Assembly (NCBI GenBank): GCA_050633625.1
Contig: JBOEGW010000004.1
Location: 442,436-506,435 of the forward strand
Reading direction: 5' to 3'
DNA from: JBOEGW01 sp050633625
Lineage (GTDB): Bacteria > Pseudomonadota > Alphaproteobacteria > Rhodobacterales > Rhodobacteraceae
DNA: 64,000 bases
The translations under genes were made by a program, and so were the position numbers. The notes beneath the pieces were generated by a model, which was not told the origin of the DNA, did not search any database, and was given only the letters and a program-made list of their open reading frames with translations. Below, in pieces: positions 53,638-62,155 of the stretch. The first letter of the stretch is position 1. Every line of letters begins with the position of its first letter.

Positions 53638-53790
53638 ATGACCCGTAAAGAGACCCAAAATTCTAAGGACAAAGCCGCGGCGGATCGAGAAGATCGGTTG
53701 AAGGCGGCGTTGAAGGCCAATATGGCAAGACGCAAGGCACAGGCGCGCGGGCGAACAGAGCCAAAAACAAATGTTGAGCAAAAAAAGTAA
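53638..53790 (+). CDS. Small charged protein upstream of murA, 50 residues
   Basis: A 50-codon frame encodes a hydrophilic helix-rich protein beginning MTRKETQNSKDKAAADREDR, with LKAALKANMARRKAQARGR and a KTNVEQKK end. It ends 12 bases before murA. From memory, Rhodobacterales genomes carry a short protein with the same LKAALKAN-RRKAQ(A/S)R phrase in front of murA, so the frame is probably real and co-transcribed; the recollection is unchecked. GTAGAGAAG precedes the ATG at a usable distance. Confidence 0.7.
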   Translation: MTRKETQNSKDKAAADREDRLKAALKANMARRKAQARGRTEPKTNVEQKK

Positions 53791-53802
53791 AGGGCGGCGA
53801 GC

Positions 53803-55068
53803 ATGGATTCAATTGTTGTACAGGGGGGCGGCGCGCTCCAGGGCGAAATTCCGATCGCCGGAGCGAAGAATGCCTGTTTGGCGTTGATGCCCGCGACGCT
53901 CTTGTCTGAGGAACCATTGACGCTGACCAATGCGCCGCGCCTGTCTGATATCAAGACAATGACCGAGCTTTTGGGATCGCTTGGCGCGGAAACCACAGCG
54001 CTGCAATCGGGGCAGGTGTTGGCCATGTCCTCGCATGATTTGACCTCAAGCCGCGCGGAATACGATATTGTGCGCAAGATGCGGGCGTCGAATTTGGTGT
54101 TGGGGCCACTGCTTGCGCGCTTTGGCCACGCTGAGGTTTCGCTGCCTGGGGGCTGCGCGATTGGGGCGCGACCCATGGATTTGCACACGTTTGGTCTGGA
54201 GCTGATGGGGGCCACCATCGAACTGAGGGACGGCTATTTGCACGCCAAGACAAATGGCGGACTTAAGGGGGCTGAAATCCCGCTGTCTTTTGCCTCTGTG
54301 GGGGCCACTGAGAACATCGTGATGGCGGCCACGCTGGCCAAGGGAACCACAGTATTGACAAATGCGGCGCGTGAGCCAGAGATCGTTGATCTTGTGCGCT
54401 GTTTGCGGGCGATGGGCGCGCAGATTGAAGGGGAAGGCACCAGCCGGATCGAAATTCAAGGGGTGGATCGGTTGCACGGCGCGACACATCCTGTTGTGAC
54501 GGATCGGATTGAGCTTGGCACCTATATGTTGGCGCCAGCGATTGCGGGCGGTGAGGTGGAATGCCTCGGTGGGCGCATGGATTTGGTTGAAAGCTTTGTT
54601 GAGCGGCTGGATGCGGCGGGCGTCGAGGTGACGGAAACGGAGCGCGGGCTAAAGGTGAAGCGCCGGGCGGATCGCGTGCAAGCGGTGAACGTGACGACCG
54701 AACCGTTTCCCGGGTTTCCGACAGATTTGCAGGCGCAAATGATGGCGATGCTTTGCACGGCGCAAGGCACATCTGTTTTGGAAGAAAAAATCTTTGAGAA
54801 CAGGTTTATGCATGCGCCGGAATTGATCCGCATGGGGGCTGATATTGAGGTTCATGGGGGCACCGCGACCGTGAAAGGTGTGGGTAATCTGAAGGGTGCT
54901 CCGGTGATGGCGACCGATTTGCGCGCGTCAGTATCGCTGATTTTGGCGGCGCTCGCTGCACAGGGCGAAACCGTTGTGAGCCGGGTGTATCACCTGGACC
55001 GCGGCTATGAGCATGTGGTGCGCAAGCTCTCCTCGGTGGGCGCGAAAATTGAGCGGATAAGCGCATGA
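53803..55068 (+). CDS. murA: UDP-N-acetylglucosamine 1-carboxyvinyltransferase
   Basis: MurA adds enolpyruvate to UDP-GlcNAc, the first step of peptidoglycan synthesis. Lys22 and Asn23 (AGAKNACL) and the catalytic Cys118 in LPGGCAIGARPMD are visible, so fosfomycin sensitivity is expected at this residue. The 421-residue length is typical. It is followed, with a four-base overlap, by the DUF2948 gene. Confidence 0.97.
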   Translation: MDSIVVQGGGALQGEIPIAGAKNACLALMPATLLSEEPLTLTNAPRLSDIKTMTELLGSLGAETTALQSGQVLAMSSHDLTSSRAEYDIVRKMRASNLVLGPLLARFGHAEVSLPGGCAIGARPMDLHTFGLELMGATIELRDGYLHAKTNGGLKGAEIPLSFASVGATENIVMAATLAKGTTVLTNAAREPEIVDLVRCLRAMGAQIEGEGTSRIEIQGVDRLHGATHPVVTDRIELGTYMLAPAIAGGEVECLGGRMDLVESFVERLDAAGVEVTETERGLKVKRRADRVQAVNVTTEPFPGFPTDLQAQMMAMLCTAQGTSVLEEKIFENRFMHAPELIRMGADIEVHGGTATVKGVGNLKGAPVMATDLRASVSLILAALAAQGETVVSRVYHLDRGYEHVVRKLSSVGAKIERISA

Positions 55069-55544
55069 CGCAAGACGCGCGCTTTGAAGACGGGGGCGAG
55101 GCGCCGTTGCGCCTTGTGGCGATTGATGCTGATGATCTTGGTGTGATTTCCGCCTTGGTGCAGGATGCTGTGTTTCCGGCAGCGGAAATGACATGGCGTC
55201 CAAAGACGCGTGAGTTTGCGTTATTGCTCAATCGGTTCCGGTGGGAAGACCGGGACGCCGCGGCCAAACGGGGCCGTGTTGTGGAACGTGTGCAATCGGT
55301 CCTGCACCTCTCTGATGTTGTAAAAGTGCAAACTCAAGGGGTGGATCGTAGCGAAAAAGACCTCGTAATGTCGCTTTTGTCTCTGTCGTTCACGCCGGGC
55401 GAAGACGGCACCGGGCGCATCGAACTGGTATTGGCAGGGGATGGGGCCATCGCGCTTGAGGTCGAGACAATTAACGTACGGCTGCAAGATGTGACGCGGC
55501 CCTATCTTGCGCCCTCAAGGAAAACACCAAATCACCCGGAGTAA
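55065..55544 (+). CDS. DUF2948 family protein
   Basis: The 159-residue product belongs to DUF2948, an alphaproteobacterial family usually located between murA and hisD. Phrases such as LRLVAIDADDLGVISALVQD, LLNRFRWEDRD and LLSLSFTPGEDGTGRIELVL are characteristic. No function is known. The overlap with murA indicates translational coupling. Confidence 0.88.
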   Translation: MTQDARFEDGGEAPLRLVAIDADDLGVISALVQDAVFPAAEMTWRPKTREFALLLNRFRWEDRDAAAKRGRVVERVQSVLHLSDVVKVQTQGVDRSEKDLVMSLLSLSFTPGEDGTGRIELVLAGDGAIALEVETINVRLQDVTRPYLAPSRKTPNHPE

Positions 55545-55547
55545 CGC

Positions 55548-56294
55548 GTGAAACATTTTGTCCGTTGGGTGTTGATCGTCGCCGTGTTGGGCGGCCTTGG
55601 CCTTTGGGTCTCAAACCAACGCAATCTTGGCGTGAGAGAAGCGGATTTGGACAAGCTCTTTCAAGAGAGCTTTGGGCCTGAGGTGTATCGGATTTTGACC
55701 GAGAACTTTAGCGCGGAATATGACGCAACTTTTGAAAGCGTTCTTGAGATCATCCAAAACGGGTCTGGGGATTTTGATGCGGCCTTCGCGCAAGGCTTTG
55801 AAATGTCACGCGGGTTGGTGGCTACGCATGGGCAGGAGGCGATGCAGGCACCGATTGAAGATTTGCGGGCGCATCTTGGGGCCTATCGCGAGATGATCAC
55901 AAGTATGGCCTCCGCGCCGCTGGTCTGTGCGAAATTGGCGTACAACGGCGGTGGGGCCCTTTCGCCGCAGGAAGCAGAGCAGCTTGATGCGCAGATTTTT
56001 ATGCCGCCATTCGCCAGCACCTTGAAATTGATCCTGAAAGGTCGGGACGCGAAGGCTGTTCATGCGCCAGTTGGGCCAACGGACATTGGACTAACCCTTG
56101 AGCTTTGGGCGAAGCAGACCGAGCTTTCACAGGCGACGCGCAAGGTCTTTGAGTTTGAAAACTGGCGTGATCCCCGGTTTTGCGAGGGGTGGTCTGATTA
56201 TCTCGGGTTTGTGCAACAGCTGGAAACCCCGCTTGGCGAACGCGCCGTGGCGTTCTGGGTGCGGGCGCTGATCGGCGTGCCAGCGCAAACCTGA
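55548..56294 (+). CDS. Membrane-anchored protein of unknown function
   Basis: I do not recognise the family. An N-terminal helix (VRWVLIVAVLGGLGLWV) anchors a 225-residue domain rich in helices, which from the signal orientation should lie in the periplasm. Cysteines occur only at two places (LVCAKLAY and RFCEGWSDY), compatible with a disulfide. It begins with GTG preceded by CGGAG, three bases after the DUF2948 stop, so it belongs to the murA operon. Confidence 0.7.
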   Translation: MKHFVRWVLIVAVLGGLGLWVSNQRNLGVREADLDKLFQESFGPEVYRILTENFSAEYDATFESVLEIIQNGSGDFDAAFAQGFEMSRGLVATHGQEAMQAPIEDLRAHLGAYREMITSMASAPLVCAKLAYNGGGALSPQEAEQLDAQIFMPPFASTLKLILKGRDAKAVHAPVGPTDIGLTLELWAKQTELSQATRKVFEFENWRDPRFCEGWSDYLGFVQQLETPLGERAVAFWVRALIGVPAQT

Positions 56295-56364
56295 GAACGC
56301 TTGCGCGCTTGGGCTTGAGGCGCAAGCTTTCGGGCGCTATGTCGGGTCAACGATGGAGAGCCAA

Positions 56365-57672
56365 ATGCCGCAGTTTCTAAACACGTTGGATGCCGAATTT
56401 GAGGCGCAGTTTTTGTCCCTTTTGGGGATGAAGCGCGAGGATAGCCCGGATGTGGATGCGGCTGTCGCGGCGATCATTTCCGATGTGCGCGCGCGCGGTG
56501 ACGCGGCTGTTGTGGAGCTGACGGGGAAATTTGACCGGCTCGAATTGAGCGCGCAATCCATGCGTTTGTCGGATGCGGAAATTGAAGCGGAATGCGCGAA
56601 AGTGACACAGGCCGAGCGCGCGGCCCTTGAGCTGGCGGCGGCGCGTATTCGCGCCTATCACGCGCGGCAAATTCCGCAGGATGAAAGCTGGCAGGACGAG
56701 ACGGGCGCAACGCTGGGGTGGCGCTGGAGTGCTGTTTCTGCGGCGGGGCTGTATGTGCCGGGCGGATTGGCGTCTTACCCAAGTTCGGTGTTGATGAACG
56801 CGGTGCCTGCGAAGGTCGCCGGGGTCGGCAGATTGGTCGTCACCGTGCCCACGCCTGACGGCGTCATCAACCCGCTTGTGATGCTCGCCTGCCGGATTTC
56901 TGGGGTCGATGAAGTGTATCGGATCGGCGGGGCGCAGGCGATTGCCGCCCTGGCGTATGGAACGCAAACGATTGAACCTGTTGATAAAATTACGGGTCCG
57001 GGGAATGCTTTTGTGGCAGCGGCCAAACGCCGCGTCTTTGGTAAGGTCGGCATTGATATGATTGCGGGACCATCTGAGATTTTGGTGATTGCCGACAGGG
57101 ACAATGACCCTGATTTTATTGCGCTGGATTTGATGAGCCAAGCCGAACACGACGAAAGTGCGCAGTCGATTTTGATCACCGATGATGCGGAATTTGGGCA
57201 GGCTGTGGCGAAGGCGGTGGAGGCACGTTTGCAGAGCCTTGAGCGGCGCGCCATTGCGGGCGCGTCTTGGCGTGATTTCGGTGCGATCATAACGGTACGT
57301 GACTTGGACGAGGCGGCAGTTTTGTCGGATCGTATCGCGCCGGAGCACTTGGAGCTTTGCGTGGCCGATCCCGAAGGCTTATCGGCAAAAGTGACCCACG
57401 CAGGGGCCATTTTTCTGGGCGCCTACACCCCGGAAGCGATTGGCGATTATGTGGGGGGACCGAACCATGTTTTGCCAACGGCGCGCTCGGCGCGGTTCTC
57501 GTCGGGGCTTTCGGTGCTTGATTTCATGAAGCGCACAACCCTGTCGAAAATGACCCCCGAAGCGCTCAAGGTGATTGGCCCGGCAGCGGAAGAATTGGCG
57601 CGGTCCGAGAGCCTTGAGGCGCACGGATTGTCGGTTACTGCGCGATTGAAAACGCTTAACCAAAGCTCGTGA
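56365..57672 (+). CDS. hisD: Histidinol dehydrogenase
   Basis: HisD performs the last two oxidations of histidine synthesis, histidinol to histidine, with NAD. The 435 residues show GLYVPGGLASYPSSVLM near residue 128, the family stretch DMIAGPSEILVIAD near 230 and AEHDESAQSILIT with catalytic Glu/His further on (EHLELC). The ATG preceded by GGAGA was chosen over one four codons earlier. It leads the hisD-UPF0262-phosphatase group common in Rhodobacterales. Confidence 0.95.
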   Translation: MPQFLNTLDAEFEAQFLSLLGMKREDSPDVDAAVAAIISDVRARGDAAVVELTGKFDRLELSAQSMRLSDAEIEAECAKVTQAERAALELAAARIRAYHARQIPQDESWQDETGATLGWRWSAVSAAGLYVPGGLASYPSSVLMNAVPAKVAGVGRLVVTVPTPDGVINPLVMLACRISGVDEVYRIGGAQAIAALAYGTQTIEPVDKITGPGNAFVAAAKRRVFGKVGIDMIAGPSEILVIADRDNDPDFIALDLMSQAEHDESAQSILITDDAEFGQAVAKAVEARLQSLERRAIAGASWRDFGAIITVRDLDEAAVLSDRIAPEHLELCVADPEGLSAKVTHAGAIFLGAYTPEAIGDYVGGPNHVLPTARSARFSSGLSVLDFMKRTTLSKMTPEALKVIGPAAEELARSESLEAHGLSVTARLKTLNQSS

Positions 57673-57725
57673 TTGTGCCGGCGCGCGCGATGGGCTAGCA
57701 CTTTGGGGTAACGAAGAGTGACCCC

Positions 57726-58202
57726 ATGACGCGCATTAGCAAAATTGACATTGACGACACCGGCCTTGCCGCTCCCACTCCTGAAATCGAACAGGAGCGC
57801 AAAGTCGCGATTTTTGATCTGTTGGAAGACAATAGTTTTGTGCCGATTGCGCGTGATGAGCGGGCTGTGCCGGAAGGGCCGTATCACCTCGGATTGGCCA
57901 TTCGCGACAAACGTCTGGTTTTCGATCTGGTGACGGAAGCGGGGGAAAAGGCTGGAGAGTTTCATTTGTCGCTTGGGCCGTTTCGCCAAGTTGTGAAGGA
58001 TTACTTCCAGATTTGCGAAAGCTATTTTGACGCCGTGAAGAAGCTGCCGCCGGGGCAAATCGAGGCGATCGATATGGCGCGGCGCGGTATTCACAATGAG
58101 GGGGCGCGGGTGCTGCAAGAGCGGCTGGAAGGCAAAGCCGAGATTGATACAGACACCGCGCGCCGCTTGTTTACGCTGATTTGCGTGTTGCATTGGGGAT
58201 GA
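57726..58202 (+). CDS. UPF0262 family protein
   Basis: The 158-residue protein belongs to UPF0262, whose members occur almost only in alphaproteobacteria and usually next to hisD. Typical phrases are QERKVAIFDLLEDNSFVPI, YHLGLAIRDKRLVFDLV and the end RRLFTLICVLHWG. The function is unknown. The phosphatase gene follows within a few bases. Confidence 0.92.
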   Translation: MTRISKIDIDDTGLAAPTPEIEQERKVAIFDLLEDNSFVPIARDERAVPEGPYHLGLAIRDKRLVFDLVTEAGEKAGEFHLSLGPFRQVVKDYFQICESYFDAVKKLPPGQIEAIDMARRGIHNEGARVLQERLEGKAEIDTDTARRLFTLICVLHWG

Positions 58203-58208
58203 TCTGAA

Positions 58209-58688
58209 TTGCCGTCAACTCTGCCACAATCGGTTCTTTTTTGCTGCGATCACAACGCAGTAAGATCACCGATGGCAGAAGGGATGATGAAGAAATATTA
58301 CGGGAAAAGGATTTGGGTTCAATCCGCTGGCGTCAAAAGCGAAATGGATGTTGATGGGTTTTCGGTGTCGGTCTGTGCGGATATTGGCGTGCCGCTTTCT
58401 GAGCACAAGGCGCGGTCTTTCGAGGAGATGCAGGAGTGGGGCGACGATCTCTCGGCCTATGATCTGATCATCGCGCTGAGCCCGGCAAGCCAACGGAAAG
58501 TTTTGGAGCTTACCCGTTTTCACCACCTCGATGTGGAGTATTGGCCGATCATGGATCCGACAGGGTTGGGTGCGCGGCGCGAAGACAAACTGGAAGCGTA
58601 TAAGCAAACGCGCGACCAAATTCGCGAGCGCATGGTGTCGCGTTTCGGCCCACCTGTCGAGGATGACGTATTGGACGTCGGAACTTAA
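58209..58688 (+). CDS. Low-molecular-weight protein-tyrosine-phosphatase family protein
   Basis: The LMW-PTP loop CDHNAVRS is at residues 13-20, a C-x5-R motif with Cys13 and Arg19, and the general-acid Asp lies in MDPTGLG near 115. It may act on phosphotyrosine or arsenate. The start is TTG, six bases after the UPF0262 stop; no ATG lies before the active site. The usual order hisD-UPF0262-phosphatase is kept. Confidence 0.88.
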   Translation: MPSTLPQSVLFCCDHNAVRSPMAEGMMKKYYGKRIWVQSAGVKSEMDVDGFSVSVCADIGVPLSEHKARSFEEMQEWGDDLSAYDLIIALSPASQRKVLELTRFHHLDVEYWPIMDPTGLGARREDKLEAYKQTRDQIRERMVSRFGPPVEDDVLDVGT

Positions 58689-58802
58689 CAATTACGCGAT
58701 TTGTGACATTTTGTCGGTGCTTTATGATCAATTATCTCTCTGAATGTTGAAAAAGTTAAACTGCGCTGAGTGAGGCTTACACCTGCCTTGAGAAGGGTTT
58801 TG

Positions 58803-59687
58803 ATGAAAATCGCAACGTCCTCATATCCGATTGAACGCTTGGTGAGCTGGGAGGCCTTTGAGGCGAAACTGACCTCTTGGGCAGGCCAGGCGGCGCGGCA
58901 TGGGGCCGAACTCTTGGTGTTCCCAGAATATGCGGCGATGGAATTGGCAGCTTGGTCCGGGGCGACGCGCTTAGAGGCGCAAATGCATGCGGCGGCGGCG
59001 TTGCTTCCTGCTATGTGGGATCATTTGGCGGGGCTGGCAGCGCGTTTTGATGTGCATATCTTGGCGCCCTCCGGGCCTTTTCGGGACCGCGAAAAATGGG
59101 TCAACCGGACCATGATGATTGCTCCCAACGGTGCGCGCCATGCGTGCGACAAACAGATCATGACGCCGTGGGAGCGCGCGCCAATGGGCGTTGAGAGGGG
59201 CGCGCCGCTCGATGTGATGGAGACCAAAATCGGCCGGATTGGCGTTTTGATTTGTTATGATTGCGAATTTCCGCTGCTTGCGCGGGCCTTGGTGGAGGCC
59301 GGGGCGCAGGTGCTTTTGGTGCCGTCTGCGACCGAGACTTTGGCGGGCTATTGGCGGGTGCGCACAGGGGCGATGGCGCGCGCACTTGAGGGGCAATGTG
59401 CGGTGGTGCAAAGCCCTACAGTTGGCAGTGCTTCATGGTGCGAGGTCTTGGATGAAAATATAGGTTGTGCAGGGGTTTACACGCCGATGGACCTTGGGTT
59501 CCCTGATGATGGGGTGCTTTCGATTGGGCAATTAAACAGGCCGGGCTGGACCTATGCGGATGTGGATTTTGCGGCCCTTGAGGGGCTACAGGCGCGGGGC
59601 AATGTGCGCACAAGGGCGCATTGGCACGAGCAGCCGGGGGCAGGGCAGAAGGTGCTGGCAAACCTGGCCCAAGTCTCGCTCCTTTGA
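58803..59687 (+). CDS. Carbon-nitrogen hydrolase (nitrilase superfamily)
   Basis: This 294-residue hydrolase has the Glu-Lys-Cys triad: Glu42 in FPEYAAMEL, Lys117 in CDKQIMTPWE and Cys151 in LICYDCEFP. The substrate is an amide or nitrile of unknown kind; the closest recollection is the omega-amidase or N-carbamoyl-type branch. AAGGG precedes the ATG. It is a separate transcription unit before infA. Confidence 0.88.
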   Translation: MKIATSSYPIERLVSWEAFEAKLTSWAGQAARHGAELLVFPEYAAMELAAWSGATRLEAQMHAAAALLPAMWDHLAGLAARFDVHILAPSGPFRDREKWVNRTMMIAPNGARHACDKQIMTPWERAPMGVERGAPLDVMETKIGRIGVLICYDCEFPLLARALVEAGAQVLLVPSATETLAGYWRVRTGAMARALEGQCAVVQSPTVGSASWCEVLDENIGCAGVYTPMDLGFPDDGVLSIGQLNRPGWTYADVDFAALEGLQARGNVRTRAHWHEQPGAGQKVLANLAQVSLL

Positions 59688-59705
59688 GACCAAGCGCGAA
59701 TCCAC

Positions 59706-59734
59706 TTGAAAATCCTTGCGTTTCGCCCCATTTA
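59706..59734 (+). promoter_or_regulatory. Candidate infA promoter
   Basis: TTGAAA and CATTTA are separated by 17 bases, about 45 bases before the infA ribosome site. Confidence 0.4.
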
Positions 59735-59776
59735 GGCAGCGCCCGCACCAAGCGGGCGATAAACACAGGAGTGAAC

Positions 59777-59995
59777 ATGGCCAAGGAAGAACTGCTCGAA
59801 TTTCCCGGTGTCGTTAAGGAACTCCTGCCGAACGCGACATTCCTGGTCGAGCTGGAAAACGGCCATACGATCATCGCTCACACGGCAGGCAAGATGCGCA
59901 AAAACCGCATCCGGGTTCTGGCTGGCGACAAGGTTCAGGTCGAAATGACCCCTTACGATCTGACGAAGGGTCGTATCAATTACCGCTTCAAATAA
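59777..59995 (+). CDS. infA: Translation initiation factor IF-1
   Basis: IF-1 is a 72-residue S1-fold protein that occupies the ribosomal A site during initiation. The sequence is of family type throughout: AKEELLEFPGVVKELLPNAT, GHTIIAHTAGKMRKNRIRVL, DKVQVEMTPYDLTKGRI. An AGGAG site precedes the ATG. The maf gene overlaps its end by 17 bases, if that gene uses the ATT start proposed here. Confidence 0.98.
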   Translation: MAKEELLEFPGVVKELLPNATFLVELENGHTIIAHTAGKMRKNRIRVLAGDKVQVEMTPYDLTKGRINYRFK

Positions 59996-60578
59996 GCCAC
60001 GTCTTATCCTCGGATCCGGCTCTCCACGCCGGGCCGAGCTTCTGGCCACCTTGGGGGTGGTCGCAGATGATGTGCGCCCTCCGGACATTGATGAAACGCC
60101 CCAAAAGGGCGAGCTTCCGCTTGCTTATTGTCGCCGGATAGCAGCGCAAAAGGCGGCTGCGATGACGGTGGGAGCGGGCGAAATCGTGCTGTGCGCGGAT
60201 ACCACGGTGGCGCTTGGGCGGCGGATCATGGGGAAGCCGAAGGACGGCGGCGAGGCGGCCGCGTTTTTATATGCGCTTTCCGGGCGACGACATCGGGTCA
60301 TAACATCTGTGGCGGTGCGTCGAAGGGCGCAAACCTGGACACGGGATGTCGTGACGAAGGTCAAAATGAAGGTTTTGTCCGACAGCGAAGTGAACGCCTA
60401 TCTTGCGTCAAATGATTGGCAGGGCAAGGCAGGTGGCTATGCAATTCAAGGTCCGGCTGGTGCCTTTTTACCTTGGATTCAAGGAAGTTACACCGGGGTT
60501 ATGGGGCTTCCGGTTGCGGAAACGGCGCAGCTTTTGGTGGCCGCTGGCTATCCGCTCATGGAAGGATGGAGCGCATGA
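59979..60578 (+). CDS. maf: Maf family nucleotide pyrophosphatase, likely ATT start
   Basis: Maf proteins hydrolyse non-canonical or specific nucleoside triphosphates to monophosphates. The active-site loop LILGSGSPRRAELLATLG and the later DIDETPQKGELPLAYCRRIA, CADTTVALGRRIMGKP and QGKAGGYAIQG motifs are intact. No ATG, GTG or TTG lies between an in-frame stop and the essential SGSPRR loop, so the gene can only be complete if it starts at a rare codon; ATT with GAAGGG nine bases ahead gives 199 residues, the family length. The first TTG comes after the loop and would abolish activity. Its stop overlaps the next gene by four bases. Confidence 0.85.
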   Translation: MTASNKPRLILGSGSPRRAELLATLGVVADDVRPPDIDETPQKGELPLAYCRRIAAQKAAAMTVGAGEIVLCADTTVALGRRIMGKPKDGGEAAAFLYALSGRRHRVITSVAVRRRAQTWTRDVVTKVKMKVLSDSEVNAYLASNDWQGKAGGYAIQGPAGAFLPWIQGSYTGVMGLPVAETAQLLVAAGYPLMEGWSA

Positions 60579-61603
60579 AGGGCAGCATAATTGCGCTTGA
60601 TGAGATTGACGGGCGGCGGGCGGCGGCGCGGATAGTTGACGGTCGACTTGACGATTTTCTGATCGAGCCGCGCGGGGATGCGGGGCCGGTTCCGGGGTCT
60701 ATTTTTCGGGCGATTTGTGATCGGCCATTCAAAGGGCAGGGCGGTATGATGATGCGCTTGCCTGAGGGTGCCGGGTTCTTGCGTCAGGGCAAGGGGCTTA
60801 AGCCTGGTCAGCCGCTTTTGGTGATGGTCACGGGCTGGTCTGAGGAGGGCAAAGCGCCCCCTCTCACAACGCGGGTTCTGTTCAAGAGCCGTTATGCGAT
60901 CGTGACGCCGGGCAAACCGGGGATCAACGTGTCGCGCGCGATTCGGGATGAAGAGGAACGTGTGCGCTTGCTTGAAATCGCGCATGACTTGATGGGCGAA
61001 GCGGGTGATTTCGGATTGATCTTGCGCTCAAACGCCGCGAACGGAACCGATGAGGACATCGCAGGCGACATTGCTGCCATGTTGGATTTGAGCGGCGCGG
61101 TGATGGCGGATGGCGCTGGCACGACGCCTGAATTGCTGGTGGATGGGCCGGACCCGCATCTGATCGCCTGGCGCGATTGGGACGCGAGTGGCGGGCTGGA
61201 TGAAGAGCTAGGCAGCTTTGAGCGTCACGGCGTAGATGAGATGATTCATGCATTAGCGGAGCCAAAATTGCCGCTTTCGGGCGGTGCTTTTGCATTTATC
61301 GAACCTACTCGGGCCTTGACAGCGGTGGATGTAAACACCGGAAGCGACACCACTGCGGCGGCCGGACTCAAGGCCAATATTGCGTTGATCCGCGAGTTGC
61401 CGCGCCAATTGCGGTGTCGCGGCATTGGCGGGCAAATCACGTTGGATCTCGCGCCAATGCCGAAAAAAGACCGCCATCAATTTGAGCAGGTGATGCGGGC
61501 GGCATTCCGGACGGATGGCATCGAGACTGTGCTTGCAGGCTGGACACCGCTTGGGCATTTTGAGCTGCAACGAAAACGCGAACGCCTGCCGCTGGAGCTG
61601 TAA
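60575..61603 (+). CDS. Ribonuclease E/G family protein, short form
   Basis: The 342-residue protein corresponds to the catalytic core of the RNase E/G family. It has an OB-like start (GRLDDFLIEPRGDAGPVPGS), the RNase H-like region and the metal site LTAVDVNTGSDTTAAAG near residue 245 with DLAPMPKKDRHQFEQVM near 290. It lacks the Zn-link and the long degradosome scaffold of RNase E. It is translationally coupled to maf and, by a TAATG overlap, to yacG. Confidence 0.92.
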   Translation: MKGSIIALDEIDGRRAAARIVDGRLDDFLIEPRGDAGPVPGSIFRAICDRPFKGQGGMMMRLPEGAGFLRQGKGLKPGQPLLVMVTGWSEEGKAPPLTTRVLFKSRYAIVTPGKPGINVSRAIRDEEERVRLLEIAHDLMGEAGDFGLILRSNAANGTDEDIAGDIAAMLDLSGAVMADGAGTTPELLVDGPDPHLIAWRDWDASGGLDEELGSFERHGVDEMIHALAEPKLPLSGGAFAFIEPTRALTAVDVNTGSDTTAAAGLKANIALIRELPRQLRCRGIGGQITLDLAPMPKKDRHQFEQVMRAAFRTDGIETVLAGWTPLGHFELQRKRERLPLEL

Positions 61604-61785
61604 TGGCCTGTCCAATTTGCGAAAAAGAAACCGACCCTTCGTATCGTCCGTTTTGCAGCAAACGCTGCGCGGATGTGGATTTAGGGCGCTGGTTGAAAGG
61701 CGGATATGCAATTCCATCCGATGATCCGGATGACCTCGATGAGGTGCTGGAGGAGATGCAAAAGCAGGCGCCAAAGCCGCACTGA
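61603..61785 (+). CDS. yacG: DNA gyrase inhibitor YacG
   Basis: The 60-residue zinc protein has its four ligands at Cys3, Cys6, Cys18 and Cys22 (CPIC and CSKRC), then DLGRWLKGGYAIPSDDP, as in YacG, which binds GyrB and inhibits gyrase. The ATG overlaps the stop of the RNase gene. It is the last gene before tRNA-Phe. Confidence 0.95.
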   Translation: MACPICEKETDPSYRPFCSKRCADVDLGRWLKGGYAIPSDDPDDLDEVLEEMQKQAPKPH

Positions 61786-61875
61786 AAACACCCGGAAAAA
61801 TTTGCGGTTTTCCACTAGACTCCGCCGCGCGCCCCCCGTAAAACCCCGCTACCCGAACGCAAAGCGTTCTCCGGT

Positions 61876-61950
61876 GCCCGGGTAGCTCAGGGGTAGAGCA
61901 GTGGATTGAAAATCCTCGTGTCGGTGGTTCGATTCCGCCCCCGGGCACCA
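61876..61950 (+). tRNA. tRNA-Phe (GAA), probable integration site
   Basis: Acceptor stem GCCCGGG/CCCGGGC, D arm GCTCAGGGGTAGAGC, anticodon loop TTGAAAA (anticodon GAA), T arm GGTGGTTCGATTCCGCC and encoded CCA are present. The anticodon stem has one mismatch. Sequence properties change directly beyond its 3' end. Confidence 0.96.
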
Positions 61951-62016
61951 TTTTTCACAATAAATACAATTACTTAAGTCGAGATGCTTTGTGATTGGTC
62001 CCGGTGACAGCATACG

Positions 62017-62038
62017 GGGTATCATTTGGGTATCATTT
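62017..62038 (+). repeat. Perfect tandem 11-bp repeat downstream of tRNA-Phe
   Basis: GGGTATCATTT occurs twice back to back, about 65 bases beyond the tRNA 3' end. Short repeats at this place are typical of arm-type integrase sites of tRNA-integrated elements, so it may mark the left attachment region; this is inference, since no integrase gene is in view. Confidence 0.7.
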
Positions 62039-62155
62039 CATGGTCTAAACTTAACCAACCATCGCAACTGAAGTGTGTGAGCGTCTTTGACGTTGCAGCT
62101 TGTCGCACCCCGCTTTAGCTTGAGTTGAGAAACTTACTTGAGGCGCGGCTGAAAA

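Noticed and set aside
58689..58802. Possible small RNA or gene between the phosphatase and nitrilase genes
   Set aside because: Only AT-rich promoter-like sequence; no hairpin or frame of note.
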